The notes beneath the pieces are model-generated. The model worked only from the letters and a program-made list of their open reading frames with translations, was not told the origin of the DNA and made no database searches. The translations under genes were made by a program, and so were the position numbers. Positions 33,624 to 43,056 of a stretch of 64,000 bases of DNA are shown one piece after another. The stretch's first letter is position 1. Each line of letters starts with the position of its first letter. The DNA comes from Balneolaceae bacterium (GTDB taxonomy: Bacteria > Bacteroidota > Rhodothermia > Balneolales > Balneolaceae). Location: the NCBI GenBank assembly GCA_017640665.1, contig JAEPQE010000003.1:1-64000 (forward strand). Reading direction: 5' to 3'.

Positions 33624-36487
33624 CAGGGCTTAATAAACGCAGAAAACGCAGCATCGGCAACAGCGGCTCGTATTCTGCTGATGCGTCTGCCATAAGAGCG
33701 ATTGGGATAGGTGCGGTTGGTGAGAAGGATTACAGCCATATTCTTTTCACGATCTATCCATATACTGGTTCCGGTAAATCCGAGGTGACCAAATGTATCG
33801 GTACTCGAAAGTTGTCCGGCTGTGGTAAAGCCTTCCGGAGATTTCCGGTCAAAGCCTAATCCACGACCACTTAAATCAGACTGTTGAGTGGTGAATTCTT
33901 TGATGATTTCAGAAGACAAGTATCTCTTTCCGGCATAAACCCCATCATTAAGTAACATCGTACTATATTTAGCTAAATCATCCGTCGTAGCAAAAAGTCC
34001 GGCATGACCCGCAACACCATCAAGAAAATAGGCACGTTCATCATGTACATTGGCCTGGACTAAGCCTCGCATATAAACTGTGTCAATTTCTGTAGGAGGG
34101 ATACGGTTCACATACCAGCGACTTACTTTTCTTGGATTAAAATAAGCGCCATACATCCCCATTGGGTAATAAAATTCTTTTCTCATGTATCCATCAATTC
34201 CCTGATCGGCTACCAAAGAAACTATTTCAGCAAGAAGGATCATCCCTAAATCACTATATACATAATCAGTTCCTGTTTCGTATGTAAGCGGTTCATTTTT
34301 TACGGCTCTGATTATACTTGCCCGGTCTTTCAGTGAATCAACATACACCCGGAAAGGAGGTAATCCTGATTGATGAAGGAGCATATCCCGTATTGTGATG
34401 TGTCGTTTTTCGTTGGTATCGAATTCCGGAATAAACTTCCGGACTTCGTCGTCCAACGCCAGTTTATTTTCATCAACTAATTTCATTACTGCCGTAGTTG
34501 TAGATACTACTTTGGTGATGGAAGCCAGATCATATACATCTGAATCTTTCACTTGTTTTAGCTTGTCATAGTCGTGGTATCCAACTTCTTTACGATAAAC
34601 CATCACACCATCTTTTACTACAGCGGCTACAGCCCCTGGAAATACAGAATCCCGTACTGCATCTCTAAGGATGTCATCAATCTTGTATAATTGCTTTGAA
34701 ACTAAGCCAACTTCCTCAGGCTTCCCATATCGAAGTGAGGTATGCCTGATCTCAATACCGTCTCCAATCTCATACATTCCGGGTATCCGGATGGGAAGTT
34801 TACCGGTAATGGCACTGGCACCAAACAGAGCTGGACCTGCGTTTTCCATCTGTAATGTGGTATTTGCCCACGCCATAATGTGCACATCGGTATCGGTCAG
34901 CTCGGTTACCAGATATGGATTACCAAACATTACTAAAACAGTTGGCTTATTAACTTGCGTTAACTTTCTAAGAAATGCTGATTGTTGCCTTGATAGTTGA
35001 ATTGATTCTCTGAAACTCAGACTTATATAAGATCCAATTATAACTAAATCAGCTTCACGGGCTTTTTTCAGGATTTCATTTTCATCCCTGGTATCTGATC
35101 GGGTATCGTGAACCTCAAAGGTCACATCCGGATGGTAATCGCGAATTGATCGTGCAAATCTTCCGCCCGTATTTCCGTAATCATCATCAGAAATAGAGAC
35201 TAGTAGCACTTTTTTATGAACAGTGGGATCGATAGGAAGAATGTCACCATCATTCTTTAGTAGTGTGATGGATTCACGGGCGATATTATTAGCTACCGAT
35301 TGATGGAAATTCGTATTTATTCGGGTATCAAGATGAGTAATGTCAACCTGATTTGATTTATCGAAAAGCCCGTTTTCTTCTTTCCATTGTATGATTTTCC
35401 GGTATGATTCATTAATCCTTTCTTCGGTGATTTCGCCTCTCTCTACTGCTGCCACAACTTCGTTTATAGCAGTATAAATATCCGGGCTGATTAGCATAAT
35501 ATCAGCTCCTGCATGTAATGCACGAACTACAACCCTCCCGGGTGAAAATTTAGATGCAATACCTTCCATTTCAAGACCGTCGGTAACTACTACTCCATCA
35601 AAATTAAGGGAGTCTTTTAGAATGCCACTCAATATGGATTCATCTAATGTTCCGGGTAATTCCGGGTGATCACTAATTTGTGGAAAAGAAATATGTGCGC
35701 TCATAACACTTTGCATTCCACCTTCTATTGCAGCTTTAAAAGGGATTAGTTCAACCGAATCCAAACGGGAATAATCATGATCCAAAATAGGGAGCTCGTT
35801 ATGGGAATCTGTGTCAGTATCTCCGTGTCCGGGAAAATGTTTTGCAGTAGATACAACTCCTTCGCTATGTACTCCCTGCATAAAAGCGACACCATATTCA
35901 GAAACCATTTTTGGGTCTCCGGAAAAGGCGCGAACGTTGATAACCGGATTGTCAGGATTATTGTTTACATCTAAAACAGGAGCAAAAACCTGGTGTACCC
36001 CCAACGCTTTAGCCTCGATGGCAGTGATTTTCCCCATCATAAATGCATTTCGTTTATTACCGGAAGCAGCAACTCCCATAGCGGGAGTAAATCGTGTACT
36101 TCCTGAAATCCTCATAGCTGCACCATATTCCATATCCTGAGTAATCCAAAGTGGAATCCTGCTTAGCTTTTGAAGCTTATTTGTTAGTACCGCCTGACCA
36201 TAAATATCGCCTCGCATAAAAATAATGCCACCAATATGATCCTGGGTGATGAGATCTGAGATTTCCTTAAAACGATGGCTATCCTGATTCAGGTAGCTTC
36301 CTTCAACAGGAACAAAGAAAAGTTGTCCGATTTTTTCACGAAGGGTGGCATTTGCTACCAGAGAATCAATGAATGATTCGTTCGGTGGAGAAACAAGTTC
36401 CGAAGTAAATTTTTCGGGGAGATTTTCAGAACCCGAGAAACTAATCAAAGCAAATAAGAGGAAACCAAGTATCTGTAGTTTTTTCAT
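33623..36487 (-). CDS. GH3 family glycosidase fused to serine hydrolase (NagZ-AmpC-like)
   Basis: A 954-residue protein with a signal peptide (residues 3-20). Residues 45-375 form a GH3 catalytic domain with KHFPGHGDTDTDSH (216-229), the general acid/base Asp227/His229 pair typical of NagZ, and nucleophile Asp303 in VTDGLEM. Residues 400-575 are a GH3 C-terminal domain. Residues 600-950 are a beta-lactamase-fold serine hydrolase with SITK (Ser656, Lys659), and a YVYSDLG-type tyrosine motif. The pair would cut beta-N-acetylhexosamine links and a peptide or ester in peptidoglycan. Fusions like this are known in Bacteroidota. The cytidine deaminase gene follows with a one-base overlap. Confidence 0.92.
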   Translation of the reverse strand: MKKLQILGFLLFALISFSGSENLPEKFTSELVSPPNESFIDSLVANATLREKIGQLFFVPVEGSYLNQDSHRFKEISDLITQDHIGGIIFMRGDIYGQAVLTNKLQKLSRIPLWITQDMEYGAAMRISGSTRFTPAMGVAASGNKRNAFMMGKITAIEAKALGVHQVFAPVLDVNNNPDNPVINVRAFSGDPKMVSEYGVAFMQGVHSEGVVSTAKHFPGHGDTDTDSHNELPILDHDYSRLDSVELIPFKAAIEGGMQSVMSAHISFPQISDHPELPGTLDESILSGILKDSLNFDGVVVTDGLEMEGIASKFSPGRVVVRALHAGADIMLISPDIYTAINEVVAAVERGEITEERINESYRKIIQWKEENGLFDKSNQVDITHLDTRINTNFHQSVANNIARESITLLKNDGDILPIDPTVHKKVLLVSISDDDYGNTGGRFARSIRDYHPDVTFEVHDTRSDTRDENEILKKAREADLVIIGSYISLSFRESIQLSRQQSAFLRKLTQVNKPTVLVMFGNPYLVTELTDTDVHIMAWANTTLQMENAGPALFGASAITGKLPIRIPGMYEIGDGIEIRHTSLRYGKPEEVGLVSKQLYKIDDILRDAVRDSVFPGAVAAVVKDGVMVYRKEVGYHDYDKLKQVKDSDVYDLASITKVVSTTTAVMKLVDENKLALDDEVRKFIPEFDTNEKRHITIRDMLLHQSGLPPFRVYVDSLKDRASIIRAVKNEPLTYETGTDYVYSDLGMILLAEIVSLVADQGIDGYMRKEFYYPMGMYGAYFNPRKVSRWYVNRIPPTEIDTVYMRGLVQANVHDERAYFLDGVAGHAGLFATTDDLAKYSTMLLNDGVYAGKRYLSSEIIKEFTTQQSDLSGRGLGFDRKSPEGFTTAGQLSSTDTFGHLGFTGTSIWIDREKNMAVILLTNRTYPNRSYGRRISRIRAAVADAAFSAFIKP

Positions 36488-36678
36488 AAAAGAGCAATCG
36501 TCTGTCCGATGAAGGAATTAAGCTGATGGAATGTACATCTACAAACCTAATCTACCAATCAATATTGGATAAAATTTGAAATATTTAATAGCAAGGTTGG
36601 AGGTTTGAGATTAGATACTGGATTTCATGAGGTTGCTGTAGAATTATATTTTTTCACGAAAAATTTAGCGCAGTTAGA

Positions 36679-37038
36679 ATGATAAAGAGTTACAAAGATT
36701 TAGAGGTTTATTGCCTTTCCTTCGAATTAGCAATGGAAATTTTTGAGCTGACCAGAAACTTTCCGAAAGAAGAAGTCTATTCTTTAACATCTCAAATCGT
36801 TCGTTCATCAAGATCAGTGAGCGCAAATATAACTGAGGGATGGGCTAAGAGAAGGTGCGAAAACGAGTTTAAAAGACATTTGATTTATGCTTTAGGATCA
36901 ACAGCAGAAACGGAGAGATGGATCAAAATTAGTTTAGAGTGTGGTTATATCTCAAAAGAAAAATCAAAATCACTTACAGAAAAAGTAAATGTCGTTGGTA
37001 AGATGTTGACTAAACTGGATCAAAACTGGAGGACTTAA
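36679..37038 (+). CDS. Four-helix-bundle protein (23S rRNA intervening-sequence family)
   Basis: A 119-residue helical protein: MIKSYKDLEVYCLSFELAM at the start and then REVYSLTSQIVRSSRSVSANITEGWA-like and KRHLIYALGSTAETERWI segments, which match the PF05635 family first seen in the intervening sequence of 23S rRNA genes and widespread as stand-alone genes. The function is unknown; a link to reverse transcriptase systems exists for some members. Here there is no rRNA or reverse transcriptase nearby. The gene is convergent with the penicillin acylase gene and is flanked by AT-rich sequence, so it may be a small horizontally moving cassette. Confidence 0.85.
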   Translation: MIKSYKDLEVYCLSFELAMEIFELTRNFPKEEVYSLTSQIVRSSRSVSANITEGWAKRRCENEFKRHLIYALGSTAETERWIKISLECGYISKEKSKSLTEKVNVVGKMLTKLDQNWRT

Positions 37039-37075
37039 TTTCCAGCCCCCAACTTCCAGCCTCAGACTCTATCTT

Positions 37076-39529
37076 TCAATCAAAAGGTACTAACTTCATA
37101 CTCCTGATTTCCGCCTGTTCAAATAAAGAACTATCCTGATAAAATGTGCGGTATTGACTGTTCAGCCAGAGTTCAGTCTGATCTCCAAAATGAGAGGAAA
37201 GAGGGTTCCCCGATTGTCCGGTTGGGAGGACTGAACGTGTTTTGCTTAGATCCGATAAATCAACAATACGACGAACAGAGGGGCCTAGCGTCATTTCGAA
37301 AGGTTTATCCCAGCTATACTGTCCATTGTTGATACTCATTCCATGTCCTTTCACAGGATAAGGTCCTTTGCTAAGTACATTATCAACAATGAGCTTTAGT
37401 GCGGCAGGAGAAGAAGGATCTTCAGCAGCTTGACTAAATAGTGGTGGTTTAAATGAAATGGTATGTAGTTGCTCCCAGCGCCATTCGAAGGGCTCGCTTC
37501 CGAGAGAATCACTTAAAAAGAAAATCGCATCCTGCATGCTTTTAAGTATGATATCTTCGCGCTTCTCAATTTCACCGGTTGTGATATCATCAAAAAAGGT
37601 GCTGCTATCACGGACCAGTTCAGACATGGTTCGAACCGGAATGAGCTCATGAATCACAAAGTTTTCATAAGCGGCGTCTCCAAATTCATCTTTCAGTGTG
37701 TTTTTTGTAAAGTTGAGGAAAAAAGCATCAAAAATAGAAGCCGCCGTGGAATTCTCATCGTAATTGAAATCCCAGTTTTCGAGGTAGGAAACAGGTAGTG
37801 AAAAGTCATATACGTTCTGGTTTTGAATAACATCCAGAATAATTGGGGTCATTGTTGCAGCAAAAGAGGAATAAGAATCTGTTTGAATGGCTCCGAAATC
37901 CTCATGATTTAATGTCTGTTTTGCATTCAAACGTTCAATAATTCGTTCAATACGCGAAGGTGGCTCCCAAAAAGTAGCGATGTAATGAGAATAATTTTCT
38001 GTGGTTAGCTTGTTGTTTGCATTTGCAATCCATCCTTTTTCAGGATTGATAATATGCGGCATTTCTTCTCTGGGAATAAAGCCCTGCCAGTCATCTTCAG
38101 GAACCCAGCCTCTTCTCATCGACACTTTATTGCCGGTTCTGATTGGGAGTTGTGCAGTTGAATACATTGCAATATTACCTTCGGTATCACCGTACATGAA
38201 ATTCATTCCGGGAACACCGTAGTGGGTCAGAGCATCTTTAAAATCCTGGAAATCGTTCGCCCAATTCATCTGGTACATAGTCCGGAATTCATTCGAAAGT
38301 TCATGCCCTGTCCATTTCATACTAATAACATGCCCATCAATCAATTCCTGATTTGGATAGATATCCGAAATCACAGGACCATGTTTGGTGTATCTAATTT
38401 CTATGGCTTGCTCATCTCCATCTTTTACTTTGATGATTTCTTTCACCTTACCAAAAGATTCAAAAGCAACCTCTCCTGCGAAGGTGGAGTCGGTCACATA
38501 TCTTCCACGATCTTCAGGGTCAACTTTTTCGAGGAAGAAATCAGTGTCATCAGCCATGATACTAGTAAATGACCAAGCCATGTGTTCATTCTGACCTAGT
38601 ACGATTCCGGGAATACCCGCAAGTGTTACCCCTGATACATTTTTACCATTTAAGTTGAGGTGAACTTCATACCATTTTCCGGGCATATCCAGACCCAGAT
38701 GGGGATCTCCGGCAAGCATCGGGTATCCGGTATTCGTTTTTGATGCGTCCACTACCCAGGCGTTACTCCCTACATGAGTACCCTCTATTTCTAAGAGTTT
38801 CCTTCGTTCAACTTCCTGCTGAAGCATCGGCATTAGTGCTGTAGTTGTAAGCCCTATAGATTCCAGATCATCCAAAGAGGTAGGAAGGTCATCACCCCAG
38901 GTAAGCTGTAATTCTTCAAATTGATCAGCAGGCAAAGATGATTTCAGATAGTTGTACATCACTTCACTCCACCAGCTCATGTTCATCTCCCAGGCCATTA
39001 GTCGGGTGATTGCCAGCGTTCGGGTTGGATTCCATACGATGGGTTCGATTCCTGTTAGAGCAAATTGAACCGGAAGGCGATTACTGTTTTTCTCGATATA
39101 GGCATTTACTCCATTAGAATAAGCCTGTAACACTGCTTTTTCTTGCTCACTCAGAACTTCACTTTCAAGGCGCTTTGCCATTCTCCAGAATCCAAGCGTA
39201 CGCTGATACTCATCAAATGGAATGAGATCCTCACCAAAAAACTCTGCGAACCGTCCTTCAGCAGCAATTTGACTGAGTGTCATCTGCCATAGGCGATCCT
39301 GAGCGTGGACATATCCAAAAGCGTAATACAAATCTTGTTCATTGGTAGCATAAATATGAGGAACACCGAACTCATCCCAGTGGATATCTACTTCTTGCTG
39401 AAGTCCCGGAAGTTCATGTTTTGCTTCATAATTGGGCAGAGGCTTATAAAAAGTCCAGTAAAAAGCGAGTCCGGCAAAACCGAGCGCGAGGATGATGAAG
39501 AAAATAAGGAGTTTTATAAATGTGTTCAT
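37076..39529 (-). CDS. Penicillin acylase family (Ntn hydrolase) protein
   Basis: An 817-residue protein with an N-terminal membrane anchor or signal (residues 5-27). The order is alpha subunit, spacer, beta subunit. FGVPHIYATN and YAFGYVHAQDRLWQM identify the alpha region; Ser255 in HVGSNAWVV is the nucleophile released by autocatalytic cleavage, and LAGDPHLG and GIPGIVLGQNEHMAWSFTS follow, as in family members. Such enzymes cleave amides such as acyl-homoserine lactones or beta-lactam side chains. The substrate is unknown; quorum-signal degradation is a possibility. It is a single-gene unit on this strand. Confidence 0.92.
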   Translation of the reverse strand: MNTFIKLLIFFIILALGFAGLAFYWTFYKPLPNYEAKHELPGLQQEVDIHWDEFGVPHIYATNEQDLYYAFGYVHAQDRLWQMTLSQIAAEGRFAEFFGEDLIPFDEYQRTLGFWRMAKRLESEVLSEQEKAVLQAYSNGVNAYIEKNSNRLPVQFALTGIEPIVWNPTRTLAITRLMAWEMNMSWWSEVMYNYLKSSLPADQFEELQLTWGDDLPTSLDDLESIGLTTTALMPMLQQEVERRKLLEIEGTHVGSNAWVVDASKTNTGYPMLAGDPHLGLDMPGKWYEVHLNLNGKNVSGVTLAGIPGIVLGQNEHMAWSFTSIMADDTDFFLEKVDPEDRGRYVTDSTFAGEVAFESFGKVKEIIKVKDGDEQAIEIRYTKHGPVISDIYPNQELIDGHVISMKWTGHELSNEFRTMYQMNWANDFQDFKDALTHYGVPGMNFMYGDTEGNIAMYSTAQLPIRTGNKVSMRRGWVPEDDWQGFIPREEMPHIINPEKGWIANANNKLTTENYSHYIATFWEPPSRIERIIERLNAKQTLNHEDFGAIQTDSYSSFAATMTPIILDVIQNQNVYDFSLPVSYLENWDFNYDENSTAASIFDAFFLNFTKNTLKDEFGDAAYENFVIHELIPVRTMSELVRDSSTFFDDITTGEIEKREDIILKSMQDAIFFLSDSLGSEPFEWRWEQLHTISFKPPLFSQAAEDPSSPAALKLIVDNVLSKGPYPVKGHGMSINNGQYSWDKPFEMTLGPSVRRIVDLSDLSKTRSVLPTGQSGNPLSSHFGDQTELWLNSQYRTFYQDSSLFEQAEIRSMKLVPFD

Positions 39530-39575
39530 TGAGCAAAGCTAAATGATTAATTAGCGAATTGGAAGTTAATTTGGG

Positions 39576-39651
39576 GAATTATGAACTAGAGATTATGAAT
39601 TTTGGGTTGGTTAGTTAGAATCCAAAATTCATAATTCAAAATCTATAATTT
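39576..39651. repeat. Imperfect inverted repeat, AT-rich
   Basis: Arms at 39576-39605 and 39622-39651 are imperfect reverse complements, with TTATGAATTTTGG matched perfectly by CCAAAATTCATAA next to a 16-base loop. It lies between the divergent penicillin acylase and 3-hydroxyacyl-CoA dehydrogenase genes and could be a hairpin or a mobile-element remnant. Confidence 0.5.
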
Positions 39652-39656
39652 GATAA

Positions 39657-39688
39657 TTGAAAAGCGCTTCCAAAAACTGGTATCTTTG
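39657..39688 (+). promoter_or_regulatory. Bacteroidota-type promoter for the dehydrogenase gene
   Basis: TTG at 39657-39659 and TATCTTTG at 39681-39688 are separated by 21 bases, close to the TTTG/TAnnTTTG consensus. The gene start is 36 bases downstream. Confidence 0.55.
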
Positions 39689-39723
39689 TAAGGAATAGAA
39701 ACCAAAAAACATCAGGAAGAAGA

Positions 39724-40578
39724 ATGGAAATCAAAAAAGTTGCGGTAATCGGCGGCGGAACAATGGGGAATGGAATTGCACATGTTTTTGCAATGAATGG
39801 GATTCCGGTAAATCTGATTGAAACTAAGCAGGAATTTGCAGACCGGGCTATGGCAACAATCGAGAAGAATCTGGATCGTATGGTAGCAAAGGAAAAGATT
39901 GTTTCGGAAGCTAAGGTTGCTACGCTGGAAAGTATTTCTGTATTTCTGAATATTAAAGAGGGAGTTAAAGGAGTAGACCTGGTGATAGAAGCTGTTCCGG
40001 AAAATTTGAAAATCAAAACTTCAGTCTGGAAAGCGGTGGATGAAGCTGCTGCTGATCATACAATTTTTGCAAGTAATACCTCATCAATCTCTATAACCAA
40101 GCTAGCCGGACTGACCAATCGCGCTGACAAATTTATTGGTATGCATTTCTTTAATCCGGTACCGGTAATGAAACTGGTTGAAATTGTAAAAGGACTGGAT
40201 ACTTCCGAAGAAACCTATCAGGTGGTAGAAGAAACTTCAAAGTTACTGGCAAAAGTCCCTGTTCCGGTAAACGATATGCCCGGCTTTGTTAGTAATCGTG
40301 TACTCATGCCGATGATTAATGAGGCAGTCTTTGCAGTGTACGAAGGTGTTGCAACTCCGGAACATGTGGATGATGTGATGAAGCTTGGAATGGCACATCC
40401 AATGGGTCCACTCCGCCTGGCAGATTTTATTGGACTTGATGTATGTCTGGACATACTTAATGTACTTTATGAAGGCTTCAAAGATCCAAAATATCGTCCA
40501 TGTCCACTACTTGTAAAAATGGTAGATGCGGGGAAGCTTGGCAATAAAACCGGGGAAGGCTTCTTTTCTTATCATTAA
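39724..40578 (+). CDS. 3-hydroxyacyl-CoA dehydrogenase (3-hydroxybutyryl-CoA dehydrogenase type)
   Basis: A 284-residue cytoplasmic enzyme, the usual length of monofunctional members. The NAD-binding motif GGGTMGNGIA lies at residues 10-19, an LVIEAVPENLKIK segment follows, the catalytic His is in GMHFFNPVPVMKLVE, and DMPGFVSNRVLMPMINEAV and HPMGPLRLADFIGLD complete the signature. It interconverts (S)-3-hydroxyacyl-CoA and 3-ketoacyl-CoA in fatty-acid oxidation or butyrate-type metabolism. It has its own promoter-like sequence and no obvious operon partner. Confidence 0.93.
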   Translation: MEIKKVAVIGGGTMGNGIAHVFAMNGIPVNLIETKQEFADRAMATIEKNLDRMVAKEKIVSEAKVATLESISVFLNIKEGVKGVDLVIEAVPENLKIKTSVWKAVDEAAADHTIFASNTSSISITKLAGLTNRADKFIGMHFFNPVPVMKLVEIVKGLDTSEETYQVVEETSKLLAKVPVPVNDMPGFVSNRVLMPMINEAVFAVYEGVATPEHVDDVMKLGMAHPMGPLRLADFIGLDVCLDILNVLYEGFKDPKYRPCPLLVKMVDAGKLGNKTGEGFFSYH

Positions 40579-40722
40579 GAAATCAGAAAGAAATTGTCTT
40601 TTAGTTGATTTTAAAAGCTGATAAGTCTTTCTTCCTAGTATTAAAAAAGTGTGTTCTAGTAAGGGTATCAATGTAGCACTAAACACACCTTGTCTAATAA
40701 GCGATCAACTTAAGAAACAATT

Positions 40723-42795
40723 ATGAAAAGACTATTACTATCAATTGGGGCATGCTTTTTGTTTGTAGGCACCAGTTTTGGGCAAAGTGCGGGAGATATT
40801 GCATTTATTGCAATTAACGCTGATGATGATGATGACTTTGCAATCGTAGCATTAAATAGTTTGCCCGATACGACGTTTTATTTTTCTGAACAAGTTTGGG
40901 ATGGAACAAATTTAACAGGTACAGGTTGGTTTACTTGGAATACAGGTCAGGTAATTTCTCAAGGTACTGTGGTTATCTTTAATGATACTGATGCAGGAGG
41001 TTCACGTAGCGTTTCTATTGGTACACTTCCTTCATCTAGTGGAACTATTAATTTGAACGTAACAGGAGATGCATTCTGGGTTTATACTACTGATAGTTCC
41101 ACGGATACAACCTTTATTACAGCCATAGCTACTGTTTCTTCTGAGTTTGACAACATTGCGACTACAGGTCTAACTGAAGGAACTAATGCAATTGACATTT
41201 CTGGTGGTTCAGGAAGTCCTGATGGTGGATTCTATGTTGGTACTCGTCTCTCCTTAAATTTCAGTAATTTTTCTAGCCTAGTAAACGATGAAAATAACTG
41301 GACGACAACCACTGGAGATGGGAATGATTTTCTTCCTTATAATTCTACTGCCTTTGCAACGAGTAGTACCATATCCATAAGTGGCGATGCCGGCTGGCGA
41401 ATGCTTTCCCTTCCTATTACGGGTGGTGATGTAGAAGATATATCTGATGACACAGCCGTTCAGGGAATTGACGGGGGAAGTAACACTGGAGAAACTGCAA
41501 ATTTCTTTATTAATACTGCCTCTGATGGTACAGGTACTGATGGCTGGGCAGAACCTACTAATGTTACCACGGCATGGGGTGATGGCTTGGGTTTTATCAC
41601 GTTCTTTTATGATAATACAACTGCTGGAAGCTCAGAACTCCCAATTTCGTTAGATGTTAGTGGTACCGAGCCCGGTTCTGATGTGGATGTTACATTGTCA
41701 AATACTTATACACTTGTGGGGAATCCTTTTAGCAGCAATATTGAATTAGATGATATTACGGGAAATGATTCCGGTCAGGGTGTGAATGATGGATTGGTTA
41801 GCCCGATTTCAGTTTGGGATGATGGAGCAGGAACTGACGGATCCGGTAGTTGGGTAACATTCAATTTTGGAGAAGGGAATGAAATTTCTTCGTGGCAAGG
41901 ATTCTTTCTACAAAGAAATAGTAGTTCTACCACAAGCCTTACAATTCCGGTACTTGCTAAAACCGACACCGCCGCAGACGCTGCAGTTTTTTCAAAAGCA
42001 TTATCAGCGAATTGGAGAAGGATAAATCTGGAATTGGAAACGGAAAGTTTTAAGGATGTATCCAACAAGCTGTATTTCTCAGGTATTTCGGGCATAGAAA
42101 GAGACGCTTTTGATGGCTCAAAACTTAATCCTTTTAATAACAGTCCTTATGTTTCATTTGTAAAGGATTTTGGAAATGGAAACGAATATTTATCTCAAGA
42201 TGCTCGGGCATTCGATCCTACTGACATTCAGGAATATCGGCTTGATTTCAACGATATGGGAGTAAGCGGAGAGTACACCTTGAGCTGGCCGGAATGGAAG
42301 AATATTCCTTCAGGATGGGCTTTTACATTAAAGGATGAACTCACAGGAACGGAAGTTGATATGAGGGAAACGGATGGTTACACCTTTACGGTTCAGAGTA
42401 AACAAAAGCGTCCGGTTTCCACTATGCTTAGTGCCCCTGAGATTAAAGCTAAAAGTTCAGGAGGTAATCCACGTTTCAGCATTACACTTGTAGCAGGTAC
42501 CTCGGTAAGTAATGAAGAGAGAAGCCAACCTAAACGTTTTGCCCTTGAACAGAACTACCCAAACCCATTCAACCCAAGTACAACAATAAAATACAGTCTG
42601 GAAGAAACTGGGTTAGTAAGCCTGTCTGTTTATAATATAGTTGGGCAAAAGGTGGGGGAGTTAGTCAACGAAGTAAAGACAGCTGGTTCGCATAACATAA
42701 GCTGGAATGCATCTGATATGTCTAGCGGGATATACTATTATCGCTTAGTATCCGGCAGTCAGGTCTTAACAAGAAAGATGACCCTCATCAAGTAA
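40723..42795 (+). CDS. T9SS-secreted cargo protein with lamin-tail-like N-terminal domain
   Basis: A 690-residue protein. Residues 1-20 form the signal peptide (VGTSFGQ). Residues 22-215 resemble a lamin-tail-like domain (GDIAFIAINADDDDDFAIVAL). Module A follows (about 215-410, begins GDAGWRMLSLP), then module B (about 425-595, NKLYFSGISG, GSKLNPF, LSWPEWKNIPSGWAFTL). Residues 605-690 are the T9SS type A sorting tail (FALEQNYPNPFNPST, GQKVGEL, GIYYYRL). It is secreted across the outer membrane and anchored or released. Modules A and B recur in the second cargo gene at 43057. The PID-CTERM-like small gene is 17 bases downstream, so all three are probably one transcript. Confidence 0.82.
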   Translation: MKRLLLSIGACFLFVGTSFGQSAGDIAFIAINADDDDDFAIVALNSLPDTTFYFSEQVWDGTNLTGTGWFTWNTGQVISQGTVVIFNDTDAGGSRSVSIGTLPSSSGTINLNVTGDAFWVYTTDSSTDTTFITAIATVSSEFDNIATTGLTEGTNAIDISGGSGSPDGGFYVGTRLSLNFSNFSSLVNDENNWTTTTGDGNDFLPYNSTAFATSSTISISGDAGWRMLSLPITGGDVEDISDDTAVQGIDGGSNTGETANFFINTASDGTGTDGWAEPTNVTTAWGDGLGFITFFYDNTTAGSSELPISLDVSGTEPGSDVDVTLSNTYTLVGNPFSSNIELDDITGNDSGQGVNDGLVSPISVWDDGAGTDGSGSWVTFNFGEGNEISSWQGFFLQRNSSSTTSLTIPVLAKTDTAADAAVFSKALSANWRRINLELETESFKDVSNKLYFSGISGIERDAFDGSKLNPFNNSPYVSFVKDFGNGNEYLSQDARAFDPTDIQEYRLDFNDMGVSGEYTLSWPEWKNIPSGWAFTLKDELTGTEVDMRETDGYTFTVQSKQKRPVSTMLSAPEIKAKSSGGNPRFSITLVAGTSVSNEERSQPKRFALEQNYPNPFNPSTTIKYSLEETGLVSLSVYNIVGQKVGELVNEVKTAGSHNISWNASDMSSGIYYYRLVSGSQVLTRKMTLIK

Positions 42796-42812
42796 TACCT
42801 AATTCAGAAATT

Positions 42813-43016
42813 ATGAAATACAGAATCTTATTCACTCTTACCCTCATTATTAGCTTTCTTACTGAACTAGTTATGGCACAACCTGCGTTGCCTGCTTCCC
42901 CAAGTCAGGCTCCTATTGATGGCGGTCTGGGATTACTGGCTGCAGCAGGGGGAGCTTATGCAATCAAGAAACTTCGTGATAAAAAGAAAAAGCAAGACGA
43001 AGGACTCGATCTTTAA
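42813..43016 (+). CDS. PID-CTERM-like small membrane protein
   Basis: A 67-residue protein: a signal peptide (MKYRILF to AQ, about residue 22), a 15-residue proline-rich middle, then PIDGGLGLLAAAGGAYAIKK, a hydrophobic segment followed by a run of Lys/Arg. That arrangement matches the short PID-CTERM-type sorting tail annotated in Bacteroidota, and is thought to be recognised in a sorting step, though the machinery is unclear. There is almost no mature domain other than the tail. It is encoded between two T9SS cargo genes with 17 and 40 bases to each, so it is probably part of the same unit. No exosortase-like gene is in the window. Confidence 0.65.
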   Translation: MKYRILFTLTLIISFLTELVMAQPALPASPSQAPIDGGLGLLAAAGGAYAIKKLRDKKKKQDEGLDL

Positions 43017-43056
43017 CTCCACTAATTAACGGTTTTCAACCTAGGGGCTAATTAAG

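Noticed and set aside
33623-36487. GH3-beta-lactamase-fold fusion as a novel protein
   Set aside because: This fusion type is already known in Bacteroidota, so only its pairing with cytidine deaminase is flagged.
36679-37038. Part of a retron or reverse transcriptase system
   Set aside because: Family members can sit near reverse transcriptases, but none is encoded here and the neighbours are a glycosidase fusion and an acylase.
39636-40016. 126-codon reverse frame over the dehydrogenase start
   Set aside because: Lies within the much better supported 3-hydroxyacyl-CoA dehydrogenase gene and has a low-complexity product.
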